Shown: positions 16,030-22,964, numbered from the stretch's first letter. The stretch: 28,308 nt of DNA from Kingella sp. (in: b-proteobacteria) (GCF_030527935.1 NZ_JAUMZV010000029.1:1-28308), one strand, 5' to 3'. Numbers and translations are program-made. The notes: a model not told the origin generated them from the sequence alone.

Positions 16030-16065
16030 AACCTGTATTCACTATTTGCATAGGGATACTAGATT
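16030..16065 (+). repeat. Solo end of the MITE-like element upstream of rplY
   Basis: ACCTGTATTCACTATTT, then GCATAGG, matches the terminal repeat of the 20679-20840 element. No partner end lies nearby. It overlaps a possible rplY promoter, TTCACT (16038-16043), 16-bp spacer, TAGATT (16060-16065). Confidence 0.55.
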
Positions 16066-16144
16066 ATTAGGTTTAACCCACCGCAGAGTTGGTCGCAGCT
16101 CGGTAGCGGTTTTATTTTTTAACTTTTATTTTTAAGGATTGACC

Positions 16145-16717
16145 ATGTCTATTCAAATTCAAGCAACTGTTCGTGAAACGCAAGGTACGGGTGCGAGCCG
16201 CCGTCTGCGTAAAGAAGGTTTGGTGCCTGCCGTGGTATACGGCGTGGGCGAAGCGCAAGCGATTGCGGTGGACCACAAACAAATGTTCTACGCGCTGGAA
16301 AAAGAAGCGTTTTTTACTCAACTGTTGAAATTGAACATCAACGGCAAAGAGCAAGATGTGATTGTACGCGATTACCAAATGCACCCTGTTAAACGCCAAG
16401 TGCAACACATTGATTTCCAAGCGGTAAACGTAAACGAGCCTATCCGTATGCGCATTCCTGTGCACATTGTGAACGCAGAAAAATCCAAAGCGGTGAAATT
16501 GCAAAGCGGTCGCGTGGCTTTGTTGGCAACTGTGGTGGATGTGATTGTTGACCCCAAAAACATTCCTGCGGCGATTGAGCTGGATTGCGAAAACGTGGTG
16601 GCGGGCGACATTCTGCACTTGTCTGATTTGAAACTCCCCGAAGGTGTGCAAAGCGTGGCGTTGAAACGCGGCAGCAACTTGGCGATTGCCAATGTGAGCG
16701 GCAAAAAAGGCGCGTAA
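16145..16717 (+). CDS. rplY: 50S ribosomal protein L25 (CTC/TL5 type)
   Basis: Binds 5S rRNA in the large subunit. The 190-aa product is the long form: an N-terminal L25 domain (about 1-95, with GTGASRRLRKEGLVPAVVYG and the VDHKQ strand) plus the C-terminal TL5/CTC beta domain (about 96-185) with VDVIVDPKNIPAAIE and LPEGVQ. Start ATG at 16145 has AAGGA 6 nt upstream; a TTG two codons earlier is not used in my reading. It follows prs as in Neisseria. Coding strand is G/T-rich. A very strong DUS hairpin ends the gene. Confidence 0.95.
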   Translation: MSIQIQATVRETQGTGASRRLRKEGLVPAVVYGVGEAQAIAVDHKQMFYALEKEAFFTQLLKLNINGKEQDVIVRDYQMHPVKRQVQHIDFQAVNVNEPIRMRIPVHIVNAEKSKAVKLQSGRVALLATVVDVIVDPKNIPAAIELDCENVVAGDILHLSDLKLPEGVQSVALKRGSNLAIANVSGKKGA

Positions 16718-16741
16718 TTAAACGCATTGCGCTGTACGCAT

Positions 16742-16788
16742 AAAAGGCAGCCTGAAAACGTGAAATCGCGTTTTCAGGCTGCCTTTTT
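16742..16788 (+). terminator. DUS inverted-pair hairpin after rplY
   Basis: AAAAGGCAGCCTGAAAACG faces CGTTTTCAGGCTGCCTTTTT with an 8-nt loop: a stem of about 19 bp with a T run. The Correia-like element begins right after it. Confidence 0.85.
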
Positions 16789-16789
16789 G

Positions 16790-16896
16790 TATAGTTGATG
16801 AAGTTATTTTTAAGACAAGGCGGCGAGCGGCAGACAGTACAAATAGTACGGCAAGGCGAGCCAACGCAGTATTAAAAGATCAATTCATCAACTATA
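16790..16896. mobile_element. Correia-like element (CREE/NEMIS type), 107 bp
   Basis: Perfect 13-bp terminal inverted repeats TATAGTTGATGAA / TTCATCAACTATA. The core, with ACAAGGCGGCGAGCGGC, AGACAGTACAAATAGTACGG and CAAGGCGAGCCAACGC, matches the short-form Correia core of Neisseria as I remember it, whereas the tips differ (Neisseria: TATAGTGGATTAA). The length fits the short (about 104-108 bp) class. In Neisseria such elements carry promoter and RNase III signals; here it sits between the convergent rplY and membrane protein genes. Confidence 0.8.
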
Positions 16897-16903
16897 TTCG
16901 TAT

Positions 16904-17422
16904 TCAGCTATCGGTTGGCATGATGCGCTGCGCTGGGTTTTCAGGCTGCACGGGGAACGCCACCAATTTGCGCAGCCGCCGCTGTTGTCGCCAAACATGC
17001 CACGCCAGCAGCACCAAAAAAGGCTGGCAGGCAGCAACAATCAAATAGCGCAGTTGGCTGTTGTCAATATGGAACTTACCTTGCAGCGCGTTGGCGATGG
17101 CCCAGCCCCACAGCCACACGGACGGCAGAGCAAAGGAAAACACTATCAGCATGGCACTCACGCGCGGGATGGTGAACGCGAGCTTGTAGCCGTGGCTGCC
17201 GAGCCGTTGCATTTTGAACAGCAACAAAATGGACAAAATAACCAGCAACGCCATGCCGCCGTTCACCAACACTTGTATCCAGCCAAAGGCAAATTCGGGC
17301 GAGATGGGCAAGCCGTCTTTGGGGGCGGGCGCGGCGGTGGGCAGCAGCGCGTTTTTGATGTTGAGCGCAACATTCCACAGCAAATCCAGCATCACAATCC
17401 ATGCGGCGAGGCGTTTTATCAT
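16904..17422 (-). CDS. Unrecognised multi-pass membrane protein
   Basis: 172 aa, family not recognised. Hydrophobic stretches suggest about four membrane segments: about 6-24, 50-70 (VLVNGGMALLVILSILLLF), 86-110 (AMLIVFSFALPSVWLWGWAI) and 123-143 (YLIVAACQPFLVLLAWHVW). A basic patch (WRQQRRLRKL) follows, so the C terminus is probably cytoplasmic. The start at 17422 has GGGAAC upstream. Its last residues include VQPEN, encoded by a partial DUS. It converges on rplY with the Correia-like element between them and is followed on no side by a partner gene. Codon use looks normal for the window, so it is probably a real gene. Confidence 0.7.
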   Translation of the reverse strand: MIKRLAAWIVMLDLLWNVALNIKNALLPTAAPAPKDGLPISPEFAFGWIQVLVNGGMALLVILSILLLFKMQRLGSHGYKLAFTIPRVSAMLIVFSFALPSVWLWGWAIANALQGKFHIDNSQLRYLIVAACQPFLVLLAWHVWRQQRRLRKLVAFPVQPENPAQRIMPTDS

Positions 17423-17936
17423 GTTTGTTCCCGTTTTCAGGCTGCCAAAAGGAGGGGCATTCTAGCATTGTTGGGCGCGGGGAAACAGGGCAAGGCAGCC
17501 TGAAACGGATGTGCAATGGGCGTGTGAACACGTTTTCAGGCTGCCTTGGTATGAAGCAAGGGCAGCCTGAAATCCAAAATGGAGCGGCGATGGCTCGTCG
17601 CCAAATAGTTGATTTAACGTGGTTTCGTTGATTAACAAAATGTCGGCGAGCCGCCGACGCTCCATCGGTTACAGATTTAGTAAAGGTTTTAGCCTGAAAT
17701 AGATGCGCAATGGGTGTGAACACGTTTTCAGGCTGCCTTGGTATAAATAAGCAAGGGCAGCCTGAAATCCAAAATGGCTGGTCGCCAAATGACGCATTCA
17801 ATCGAATTTTACGAGTTGGCAGGTTTGTCAAAGATTTCAGGCTGCCTTGGATAAGCGCACCCCCAACCCATTTATAGATGCAGGCAGCCTGAAACCTGAT
17901 TACAATAGCGTTTTTTCATTTTTTAAGGACGACATC
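17423..17936. other. 514-bp spacer with no gene: stacked repeats
   Basis: Contains two diverged copies of a block of about 100 bp (17496-17606 and 17691-17790) that share GTGAACACGTTTTCAGGCTG and a following facing DUS pair. The first copy runs into a complete 87-bp palindromic element (17579-17665). Six or more DUS copies are present. ORFs reading through it are composed of repeats. Confidence 0.7.
17579..17665. repeat. 87-bp palindromic element, copy 1
   Basis: Imperfect terminal inverted repeats of about 24 bp: ATGGAGCGGCGATGGCTCG at one end, complement of CGAGCCGCCGACGCTCCAT at the other. The left end also forms its own hairpin with GTCGCC. It matches copy 2 (28049-28135) at 78 of 87 positions by eye. 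Outer flanks read AAACCTTTGC-type sequence and DUS, as in copy 2. Confidence 0.75.
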
Positions 17937-18941
17937 ATGGCTTTTCGCCGCCGCAACCCCGAACAATCTTTGCCCGTTGATGATGAGAAATGGGCGCAAA
18001 CCACGCTGAAAGACGTGCTGTTTGCTGCGTACCAAGAGCAGCGGCGGGCGCGGCTGTGGCGCAATATTTGGCGCGGCATTGGCGTGTTGATTTTCTTGGC
18101 AATTTTGGCAGGTGCGCGCGGCGGCAATAACGGAGCGCACCCCAACGGCACGGCGAGCAAGTTTGCCAATACGCAAAAACCGCACACGGCGGTGGTCAAC
18201 CTAAAAGGCGTGATTGGCGGCAACGATGAGCACGACCAAGTAACAATTCTGCGCGAGGGCATGGAAGCCGCGTATAAAAACGCCAATGTGAAAGCAATTT
18301 TGCTGCGCGCCAACAGCCCTGGGGGTTCGCCTGTGGTGTCCAATATCGCGTTTGAAGAAATCCGCCGCATGAAGCGGGAACACGCCAATATTCCTGTTTA
18401 TGTGGTGGCGGAAGATGTGTGCGCTTCGGGCTGCTACTACATCGCGGCGGCGGCGGATAAGATTTACGCCGACCCATCCAGCCTGATGGGCAGCATCGGC
18501 GTGATTGGCAGCAGCTTTGACGTAACCGAGTTGATGCAAAAAATTGGCGTAAAACGCCGCGTGCGCATCGCGGGCGACAACAAAGGCATGGGCGACCCGT
18601 TTACGCCCGAAACGCCCGAGCAACAAGCGATTTTCCAGCAAATGCTTGACCAAGTGCACGCCGAATTTATCAAATCGGTGCGCGAAGGGCGCAATGGCAA
18701 GCTGAACGAAAAGGATTATCCCGATTTGTTTAGCGGGCGCGTATTCACAGGCATTGAAGCGAAAAAAGCAGGCTTGGTGGACGATTTGGGCAATGTGTAT
18801 AGCGTGGCGCGGGATGTGGTGAAAGCACCCGATTTGGTGGACTACACGCCCGAAAACAACGATTTGGCTTCGCTGTTGCAACGCGGCTTGGGGGCGAATG
18901 TGCAGTCTAAATTGGAAGGCTTGTTGCAACAGGGGTGGTGA
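17937..18941 (+). CDS. sppA: Signal peptide peptidase SppA (S49 family, 36K type)
   Basis: Membrane-anchored serine protease that degrades cleaved signal peptides. The 334-aa product has an N-terminal cytoplasmic stretch, one membrane segment (about 46-61, IGVLIFLAILAGA), then the ClpP-like peptidase domain. The nucleophile is S164 (DVCASGCYYIA) and the general base K216 (GDNKGMGDPF); SPGGSP and SSLMGSIGVIG are also characteristic. This is the short, single-domain form. Start ATG at 17937 has AAGGACG; the frame extends to 17847 through DUS-rich sequence and is rejected. It is a single gene. In this family the residue after ASG is usually Gly, here Cys (ASGC). Confidence 0.93.
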   Translation: MAFRRRNPEQSLPVDDEKWAQTTLKDVLFAAYQEQRRARLWRNIWRGIGVLIFLAILAGARGGNNGAHPNGTASKFANTQKPHTAVVNLKGVIGGNDEHDQVTILREGMEAAYKNANVKAILLRANSPGGSPVVSNIAFEEIRRMKREHANIPVYVVAEDVCASGCYYIAAAADKIYADPSSLMGSIGVIGSSFDVTELMQKIGVKRRVRIAGDNKGMGDPFTPETPEQQAIFQQMLDQVHAEFIKSVREGRNGKLNEKDYPDLFSGRVFTGIEAKKAGLVDDLGNVYSVARDVVKAPDLVDYTPENNDLASLLQRGLGANVQSKLEGLLQQGW

Positions 18942-18946
18942 ATAGG

Positions 18947-18996
18947 GTTTCAAGCTGCCTTTGGGTGTTGTTACAACCCCATAAGCAGCCTGAAAA
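18947..18996 (+). terminator. Degenerate DUS hairpin after sppA
   Basis: GTTTCAAGCTGCCT and AAGCAGCCTGAAAA face each other, each one base off the main DUS dialect. A nested GTTG/CAAC stem sits in the loop. Confidence 0.5.
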
Positions 18997-19034
18997 GAAT
19001 AGGGAAACACGTTATCTTGGATGGCGTGTTTTTT

Positions 19035-19073
19035 GTTTTCATGCTGCCTTAATGCTCAAAGGCAGCCTGAAAC
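19035..19073 (-). terminator. Degenerate DUS hairpin after aspC
   Basis: GTTTTCATGCTGCCTT faces AAAGGCAGCCTGAAAC just beyond the aspC stop. One arm has a single change from the DUS (CATGC for CAGGC). Confidence 0.6.
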
Positions 19074-19077
19074 CGTT

Positions 19078-20271
19078 TTACAACACCTTCACAATACACT
19101 CGCACAAATAGCGAATATTCGCATCGGTAATCCCCGCCACGTTAATCCGCCCGCTGCGCACGGCGTAGATGGCAAATTCGTCGCGCAATCTGTCCACTTG
19201 CTCCGCCGTTAAGCCGCTAAATGAGAACATACCGTTTTGACGCACGATAAAGCTGAAATCTTGTTTTGCGCCATACTCTTGCAGCAAGTCCACAAATTTT
19301 TGCCGTATGGCTTTGATGCGGGCGCGCATTTCGTCTAGCTCGGCAATCCATTGCGCTTTGAGTTCCGCGTCTTGCAACACCATGGCGACGGTTGTGCCGC
19401 CGTGCGATGCGGGGTTGGAATACAGCGTGCGTATGATGACTTTCACTTGGCTAAACGCGTGGGCGGCGGCTTCTTCGCTATCCGCCACCAGCGTGAACGC
19501 GCCCACACGCTCGTTGTACATACCAAAATTTTTGGAATACGAGCTGGCAATCAGCACTTCGCGGTTGTGTTGCAGGAACACGCGCAAGCCGAAAGCGTCT
19601 TCGTCCAAGCCGTTGGCAAAGCCTTGATAGGCGAAGTCAAACAGCGGCAGCCAGCCTTTTTCGGCGGACATTTTTGCCAGCGTTGCCCATTGCTCAGGGG
19701 TGGGGTCTATGCCTGTGGGGTTGTGGCAGCAGCCGTGCAACAGCACCACGTCGCCCGCTTGCGCTTGGGCTAAATCGGCAATCATGCCGTCCCAATCCAG
19801 CGCGTGCGCGGCGGAGTCGTAGTAGCGGTAGTCGCGGATATGGATGCCTACGGCTTTGAAAATGGCGTTGTGGTTGGGCCATGTGGGCGCGGAAATCCAC
19901 ACGTTTTGCGCGGCGGTGTGGCGTTTGATAAATTCGGCGGCGACGCGCAATGCACCTGTGCCGCCTAGGCTTTGCGCGGTTTTGGCGCGGCTGCTGGTGA
20001 TGATTTTGTGTTCTGCGCCAAACAGCAATGCTTGCGTGGCGGCGTTGTAGGCGGCTACGCCATCTATGCCAAGGTAGTTTTTGCTGTTTTCGCTGGCGAG
20101 CAGGCGGGTTTCGGCGGCTTTGACGGCGCGGAGAATGGGGGTTTGCCCATCGGCATCTCTATACACGCCGATGCCGAGATTGACTTTTTTGGCGCGGGTT
20201 TCTGCTTTGAAGGCTTCGCCCAAGCCGAGAATGGGGTCGGCGGGGGCGGCGGGGATTTGGTCAAAAAACAT
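19078..20271 (-). CDS. aspC: Aspartate/aromatic aminotransferase (class I)
   Basis: PLP-dependent enzyme exchanging amino groups between aspartate (and probably aromatic amino acids) and 2-oxoglutarate. 397 aa, the normal length. Residues: GIGVYRD (34-40), the GGTGALR phosphate loop (103-109), TWPNH (130-134), CHNPTG (182-187, cofactor Asn), FDFAYQGF (211-218, Asp under PLP), K247 in SSYSKNFGMY (Schiff-base lysine), R255, and a C-terminal Arg in YAVRSGRINVAG for the substrate carboxylate. AAPADPILGL and KNYLGIDG resemble AspC more than TyrB. Start has AAGGACT. A TATAAT lies about 37 bp upstream and a G8 tract about 86 bp upstream. Confidence 0.94.
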   Translation of the reverse strand: MFFDQIPAAPADPILGLGEAFKAETRAKKVNLGIGVYRDADGQTPILRAVKAAETRLLASENSKNYLGIDGVAAYNAATQALLFGAEHKIITSSRAKTAQSLGGTGALRVAAEFIKRHTAAQNVWISAPTWPNHNAIFKAVGIHIRDYRYYDSAAHALDWDGMIADLAQAQAGDVVLLHGCCHNPTGIDPTPEQWATLAKMSAEKGWLPLFDFAYQGFANGLDEDAFGLRVFLQHNREVLIASSYSKNFGMYNERVGAFTLVADSEEAAAHAFSQVKVIIRTLYSNPASHGGTTVAMVLQDAELKAQWIAELDEMRARIKAIRQKFVDLLQEYGAKQDFSFIVRQNGMFSFSGLTAEQVDRLRDEFAIYAVRSGRINVAGITDANIRYLCECIVKVL

Positions 20272-20307
20272 GGGGGAGTCCTTTGTTTACGGGGTTGAGA
20301 CGGGAAA

Positions 20308-20313
20308 ATTATA
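20308..20313 (-). promoter_or_regulatory. Candidate -10 box of aspC
   Basis: TATAAT on the minus strand, 36 bp upstream of the aspC ATG. The matching -35 position is GC-rich and not consensus. Confidence 0.45.
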
Positions 20314-20356
20314 CGCTGGATTGTGGGCGCGGTGGGCGGATGGGGTGAGATGAAGT

Positions 20357-20364
20357 GGGGGGGG
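20357..20364. repeat. G8 tract upstream of aspC
   Basis: Eight consecutive G, 43 bp beyond the candidate -10 of aspC. This is within reach of upstream promoter elements, so length changes could alter expression. Confidence 0.5.
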
Positions 20365-20409
20365 TAAGTTTGTTTTCAGGCTGCCTTTGGCTTGTGAATG
20401 GGATTAGGC

Positions 20410-20628
20410 AGCCTGAAAACCTATGCAGGTGGATTGGCTCAATTTTCAGGCTGCCTTGCGCGGGCAAATATTGGGCAACGAGCCGTCGCCGCTCCATTTT
20501 AGGTTTCAGGCTGTTGTTGGGGGTTTTGCAAAGGTTTCAGCCTGAAAAACCATGCAGGTGGATTGGCTCAATTTTCAGGCTGCCTTGCGCGGGCAAACAT
20601 TGGGCAACGAGCCGTCGCCGCTCCATTA
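20410..20628 (+). repeat. Tandem direct duplication, 129-bp period
   Basis: Copy 1 (20410-20499) and copy 2 (20539-20628) share GCAGGTGGATTGGCTCAATT, a DUS, TTGCGCGGGCAAA and ACGAGCCGTCGCCGCTCCAT, with very few differences. The last part is one end of the 87-bp palindromic element, present here without its partner end. Confidence 0.75.
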
Positions 20629-20636
20629 TGGGGCTG

Positions 20637-20675
20637 TTTTAGCTTCGCAACTCCGCTACGCTCCGCAAGCTGCCT
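20637..20675 (+). repeat. TTTTAGCTTCGCAACTCCGC repeat, copy 2
   Basis: Matches 1960-1999 with a few changes after the shared 20 bases. It adjoins the MITE-like element here. Confidence 0.6.
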
Positions 20676-20678
20676 TTA

Positions 20679-20840
20679 AGAACCTGTATTCACTATTTCC
20701 ATAGACATCTTTTATGCCCTAAAAACGTGGCTACTGCGTTAAAAATGCTCGCAAGGTGTCCAACCTTACTGCGCTTTTTGCCTTGTATCCGCGCTTTTAT
20801 TTCATAAAATCTGCCTATGAAAATAGTGAATACAGGTTCT
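20679..20840. mobile_element. MITE-like element, complete copy, 162 bp
   Basis: Terminal inverted repeats of about 38 bp with few mismatches: AGAACCTGTATTCACTATTT, then (C/T)CATAG(A/G)CA...TTTTATG. The core contains CTGCGTTAAAAATGCTCGC and a GC-rich inner part and has no ORF. A truncated copy occupies 1-51 and a solo end lies at about 16031. The right tip reaches the ribF stop codon. No transposase is present, so it would be mobilised in trans. I do not recognise the family. Confidence 0.75.
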
Positions 20841-21780
20841 AAATACCCCTAACCATGTCCCGATGCCAATCCCGCGCCGCCTGCATATCCTGCGCAATTT
20901 GGCGTTGCAAGGCGGCGATGCTGTCAAACTTGGCTTCATCGCGCAGCTTGTGCAAAAAGGTTACTTGGATGCGCTCGCCGTATAGGCAGCCTGAAAAGTC
21001 AAACAGATGCACTTCCAGTTTGGCTTCGGGTGTGTGCGACACGGTGGGGTTGCTGCCAAACGATGCCACACCCGCGCGTTCGCCAAAACTGCCCGCCACG
21101 CGTACCACAAACACGCCGCTCAGCGGGTAGCGATGCAAAGGCAAATGCACATTGGCGGTGGGGCAGCCGATGGTGCGCCCCAGCTTTTTGCCGTGTTTCA
21201 CGTGCCCGCTCAATGTGTAGGGATGCCCCAGCATTTGGCTGGCGGCGGCGATGTCGCCCGTTTGCAAGGCTTGGCGAATGGCGGTGCTGCTGGCGCGTTC
21301 GCCCGCAATCAACACGCTGGGCGTGCGCTCGGTGGCAAAATCGTCTTGCGCGGCAAGCAGGGCAAAATCGCCGCCGCGCCCTTTGCCAAAGCGAAAATCG
21401 TCGCCAATCAGCAAATAGCGCGTGTTGAGCTGCTCGCGCAGAATGGTTTGGATAAATTGCTCGGCGGTTTGGTTGGCAAAATGCTGGTTAAAGCGTTGCA
21501 CCCACACGCTGTCCACGCTGCCCGTTTGTTGCAAAAGCTGGATTTTGTCGCGCAGCGGCGTGATGCGTTGTGGCTGTTCTCGGTTGGCTTGGCGGCTAAA
21601 AAATTCGTTGGGCTGCGGTTCAAAAATAATGGCAACGCTGTGCAACTGGTGCACTTGGGCTTCGCTGGCAAGGCGTTGCAAAATGTGGCGGTGTCCCGTG
21701 TGCACGCCGTCAAAATTGCCGATGGTTACGGCACTGGGCGGCAGCGGCGTGGGAAGTTGTTGTCCTAGCCAAATGTTCAT
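20839..21780 (-). CDS. ribF: Bifunctional riboflavin kinase / FAD synthetase
   Basis: Phosphorylates riboflavin to FMN and adenylylates FMN to FAD. The 313-aa product has the N-terminal nucleotidyltransferase domain with TIGNFDGVHTGH (19-30, HxGH class signature), DDFRFGKGR and a Ser/Thr-rich ISSTxIR-like segment (ASSTAIRQAL). The C-terminal flavokinase domain (about 185-310) has GHVKHGKKLGRTIG, the metal-binding CPTANV, and GVASFGSNPTV. Start ATG at 21780; no clear Shine-Dalgarno. The TAG stop overlaps the outer tip of the MITE-like element, so the insertion may have supplied or shifted the gene end. It is divergent from the permease. A DUS in the coding sequence is read as FSGCLYG. Confidence 0.95.
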   Translation of the reverse strand: MNIWLGQQLPTPLPPSAVTIGNFDGVHTGHRHILQRLASEAQVHQLHSVAIIFEPQPNEFFSRQANREQPQRITPLRDKIQLLQQTGSVDSVWVQRFNQHFANQTAEQFIQTILREQLNTRYLLIGDDFRFGKGRGGDFALLAAQDDFATERTPSVLIAGERASSTAIRQALQTGDIAAASQMLGHPYTLSGHVKHGKKLGRTIGCPTANVHLPLHRYPLSGVFVVRVAGSFGERAGVASFGSNPTVSHTPEAKLEVHLFDFSGCLYGERIQVTFLHKLRDEAKFDSIAALQRQIAQDMQAARDWHRDMVRGI

Positions 21781-21902
21781 AGTTAATTTAGGTTAAAAAA
21801 AGGCAAGATTGTAAGGCAGTTGTTGCGTTTTGTGGATGCTTGCTTATAAGTTTTCGGGTAAAATCACTCGTTTTTACGGTTGCCTGTATTGGCTGGTTTT
21901 TT

Positions 21903-22676
21903 ATGATTTCAGAGATTTGCACCAACCTGCATTTTCGTTGCGATGTAATTTACGAATATCGCCACATGTTCTTAATGGGCGCGGTGGCCACCGTGTTGAT
22001 TACCGTGATTGCCACGTTATTTGGCACGATTTTGGGCATGATTGGTGCGCTGATGCGAATTATGCGCTTTGAAAACGGCAATATATTCATGCGGGTGTTT
22101 GCATGGGTTTGCCGCAAAATTTCTTGGCTTTATATAACGTGTTTTCGTGGCACGCCGCTGTATGTGCAAATTTTTATTTGGTATTTCGTGTGGCTGGTGG
22201 CGTTGGTGCATCCGCAGCATGGCTTGATTATCAGCGGGCCAGATGCCATGACGTTGCGCCGCGAATATGGTCCGTGGATTGCGGGCTGCTTGGCTTTAAC
22301 CGCCAACACAGGCGCATACATCACCGAAATCTTCCGCGCGGGCATTCAATCGATTGACAAAGGGCAAATGGAAGCCGCCCGCTCGCTGGGCATGACTTAT
22401 CCGCAAGCCATGCGCTTTATCATCATGCCGCAAGCGTTGCGCCGTATGCTGCCGCCATTGGCAAACGAATTTATCACGCTGCTCAAAGACAGCTCACTGC
22501 TGGCGATGATTGCTGTGCCCGAGCTAGCGTATGTGCAAAAAACCATTTCGGGGCGTTATTCCATTTACGAAGAGCCGCTCTACACCGTGGCTTTGGTGTA
22601 CCTGATGATGACCATTTGCTTAACCATGTTCTTCACTTGGTTGGAAAAACGTTTTAACGCAGGACATCACAAATAG
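21903..22676 (+). CDS. Polar amino-acid ABC transporter permease (HisM/GlnP type)
   Basis: Inner-membrane permease subunit of a polar amino-acid importer, 257 aa. An N-terminal membrane segment (GAVATVLITVIATLFGTILGM) is followed by CFRGTPLYVQIF, the family's N-terminal signature, and by the EAA loop that contacts the ATPase: GQMEAARSLGMTYPQAMRFI, then IMPQALRRMLPPLANEF and LKDSSLLAMI. Five membrane segments are likely. The start at 21903 (MISEICTNL) fits the family; its ribosome site is poor. The frame remains open to a TTG at 21840, which would add 21 hydrophobic residues and cannot be excluded. No ATPase or binding-protein gene is adjacent, so partners must be encoded elsewhere. The substrate is unknown. 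Confidence 0.88.
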   Translation: MISEICTNLHFRCDVIYEYRHMFLMGAVATVLITVIATLFGTILGMIGALMRIMRFENGNIFMRVFAWVCRKISWLYITCFRGTPLYVQIFIWYFVWLVALVHPQHGLIISGPDAMTLRREYGPWIAGCLALTANTGAYITEIFRAGIQSIDKGQMEAARSLGMTYPQAMRFIIMPQALRRMLPPLANEFITLLKDSSLLAMIAVPELAYVQKTISGRYSIYEEPLYTVALVYLMMTICLTMFFTWLEKRFNAGHHK

Positions 22677-22700
22677 CATTGGGGCATTGCTCTTCACGCC

Positions 22701-22747
22701 AAAGGCAGCCTGAAAACGGGGTTTACTCGTTTTCAGGCTGCCTTGTT
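22701..22747 (+). terminator. DUS inverted-pair hairpin after the permease
   Basis: AAAGGCAGCCTGAAAACG and CGTTTTCAGGCTGCCTT face each other with a loop of about 10 nt, 25 bp after the stop codon. Confidence 0.75.
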
Positions 22748-22850
22748 TGTTGGGCGAATGTTTGGCATCGCGGTGGGCATTGCGGTTGGCTTAATCCGCA
22801 TCATCCGCATGATGGCGATAATCCCACGCCCAGCCCTATCCATTCCATTT

Positions 22851-22893
22851 AAGGCAGCCTGAAAACGAGCAAAACCCATTTTCAGGCTGCCTT
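22851..22893. terminator. Second DUS inverted-pair hairpin before fdnG
   Basis: AAGGCAGCCTGAAAAC faces ATTTTCAGGCTGCCTT. It lies between the permease terminator and the fdn promoter; direction is uncertain. Confidence 0.55.
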
Positions 22894-22964
22894 GCCATTC
22901 AGTCAAAAGAACTAGCCCGCCACAGCATAAATAGTTAATAAGCGTAAAACCCGCACAATATTTT

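Larger units (their letters stand above)
20272..20678. other. aspC upstream region: promoter, G8 tract, tandem duplication
   Basis: No gene seen. On the minus strand a -10 (TATAAT, 20313-20308) without a good -35 precedes aspC. Then come a G8 run (20357-20364), a facing DUS pair (20372-20420), a 129-bp-period tandem duplication (20410-20628) and the TTTTAGCTTCGCAACTCCGC repeat (20637-20675). Confidence 0.65.

Noticed and set aside
17462..17665. Small minus-strand ORFs beginning MERRR/MERRW (also 20309-20497 and 27941-28135)
   Set aside because: Similar to each other only because they are translations of the palindromic element and its flanks, not a protein family.
17423..17936. Regularly recurring short repeats that might suggest a CRISPR array
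   Set aside because: The repeated unit is the DUS in both orientations at irregular spacing; there are no uniform spacers and no cas genes.
21840..21902. TTG start extending the ABC permease by 21 residues
   Set aside because: The family N terminus aligns with MISEICTNL at 21903, and the extension has no ribosome site; kept as an alternative in the feature text.
22758..22862. 34-residue ORF with a GIAVGIAVG start, between two DUS hairpins
   Set aside because: No ribosome site, stop codon supplied by a DUS, and lies between hairpins. It could be a small membrane peptide but nothing supports translation.
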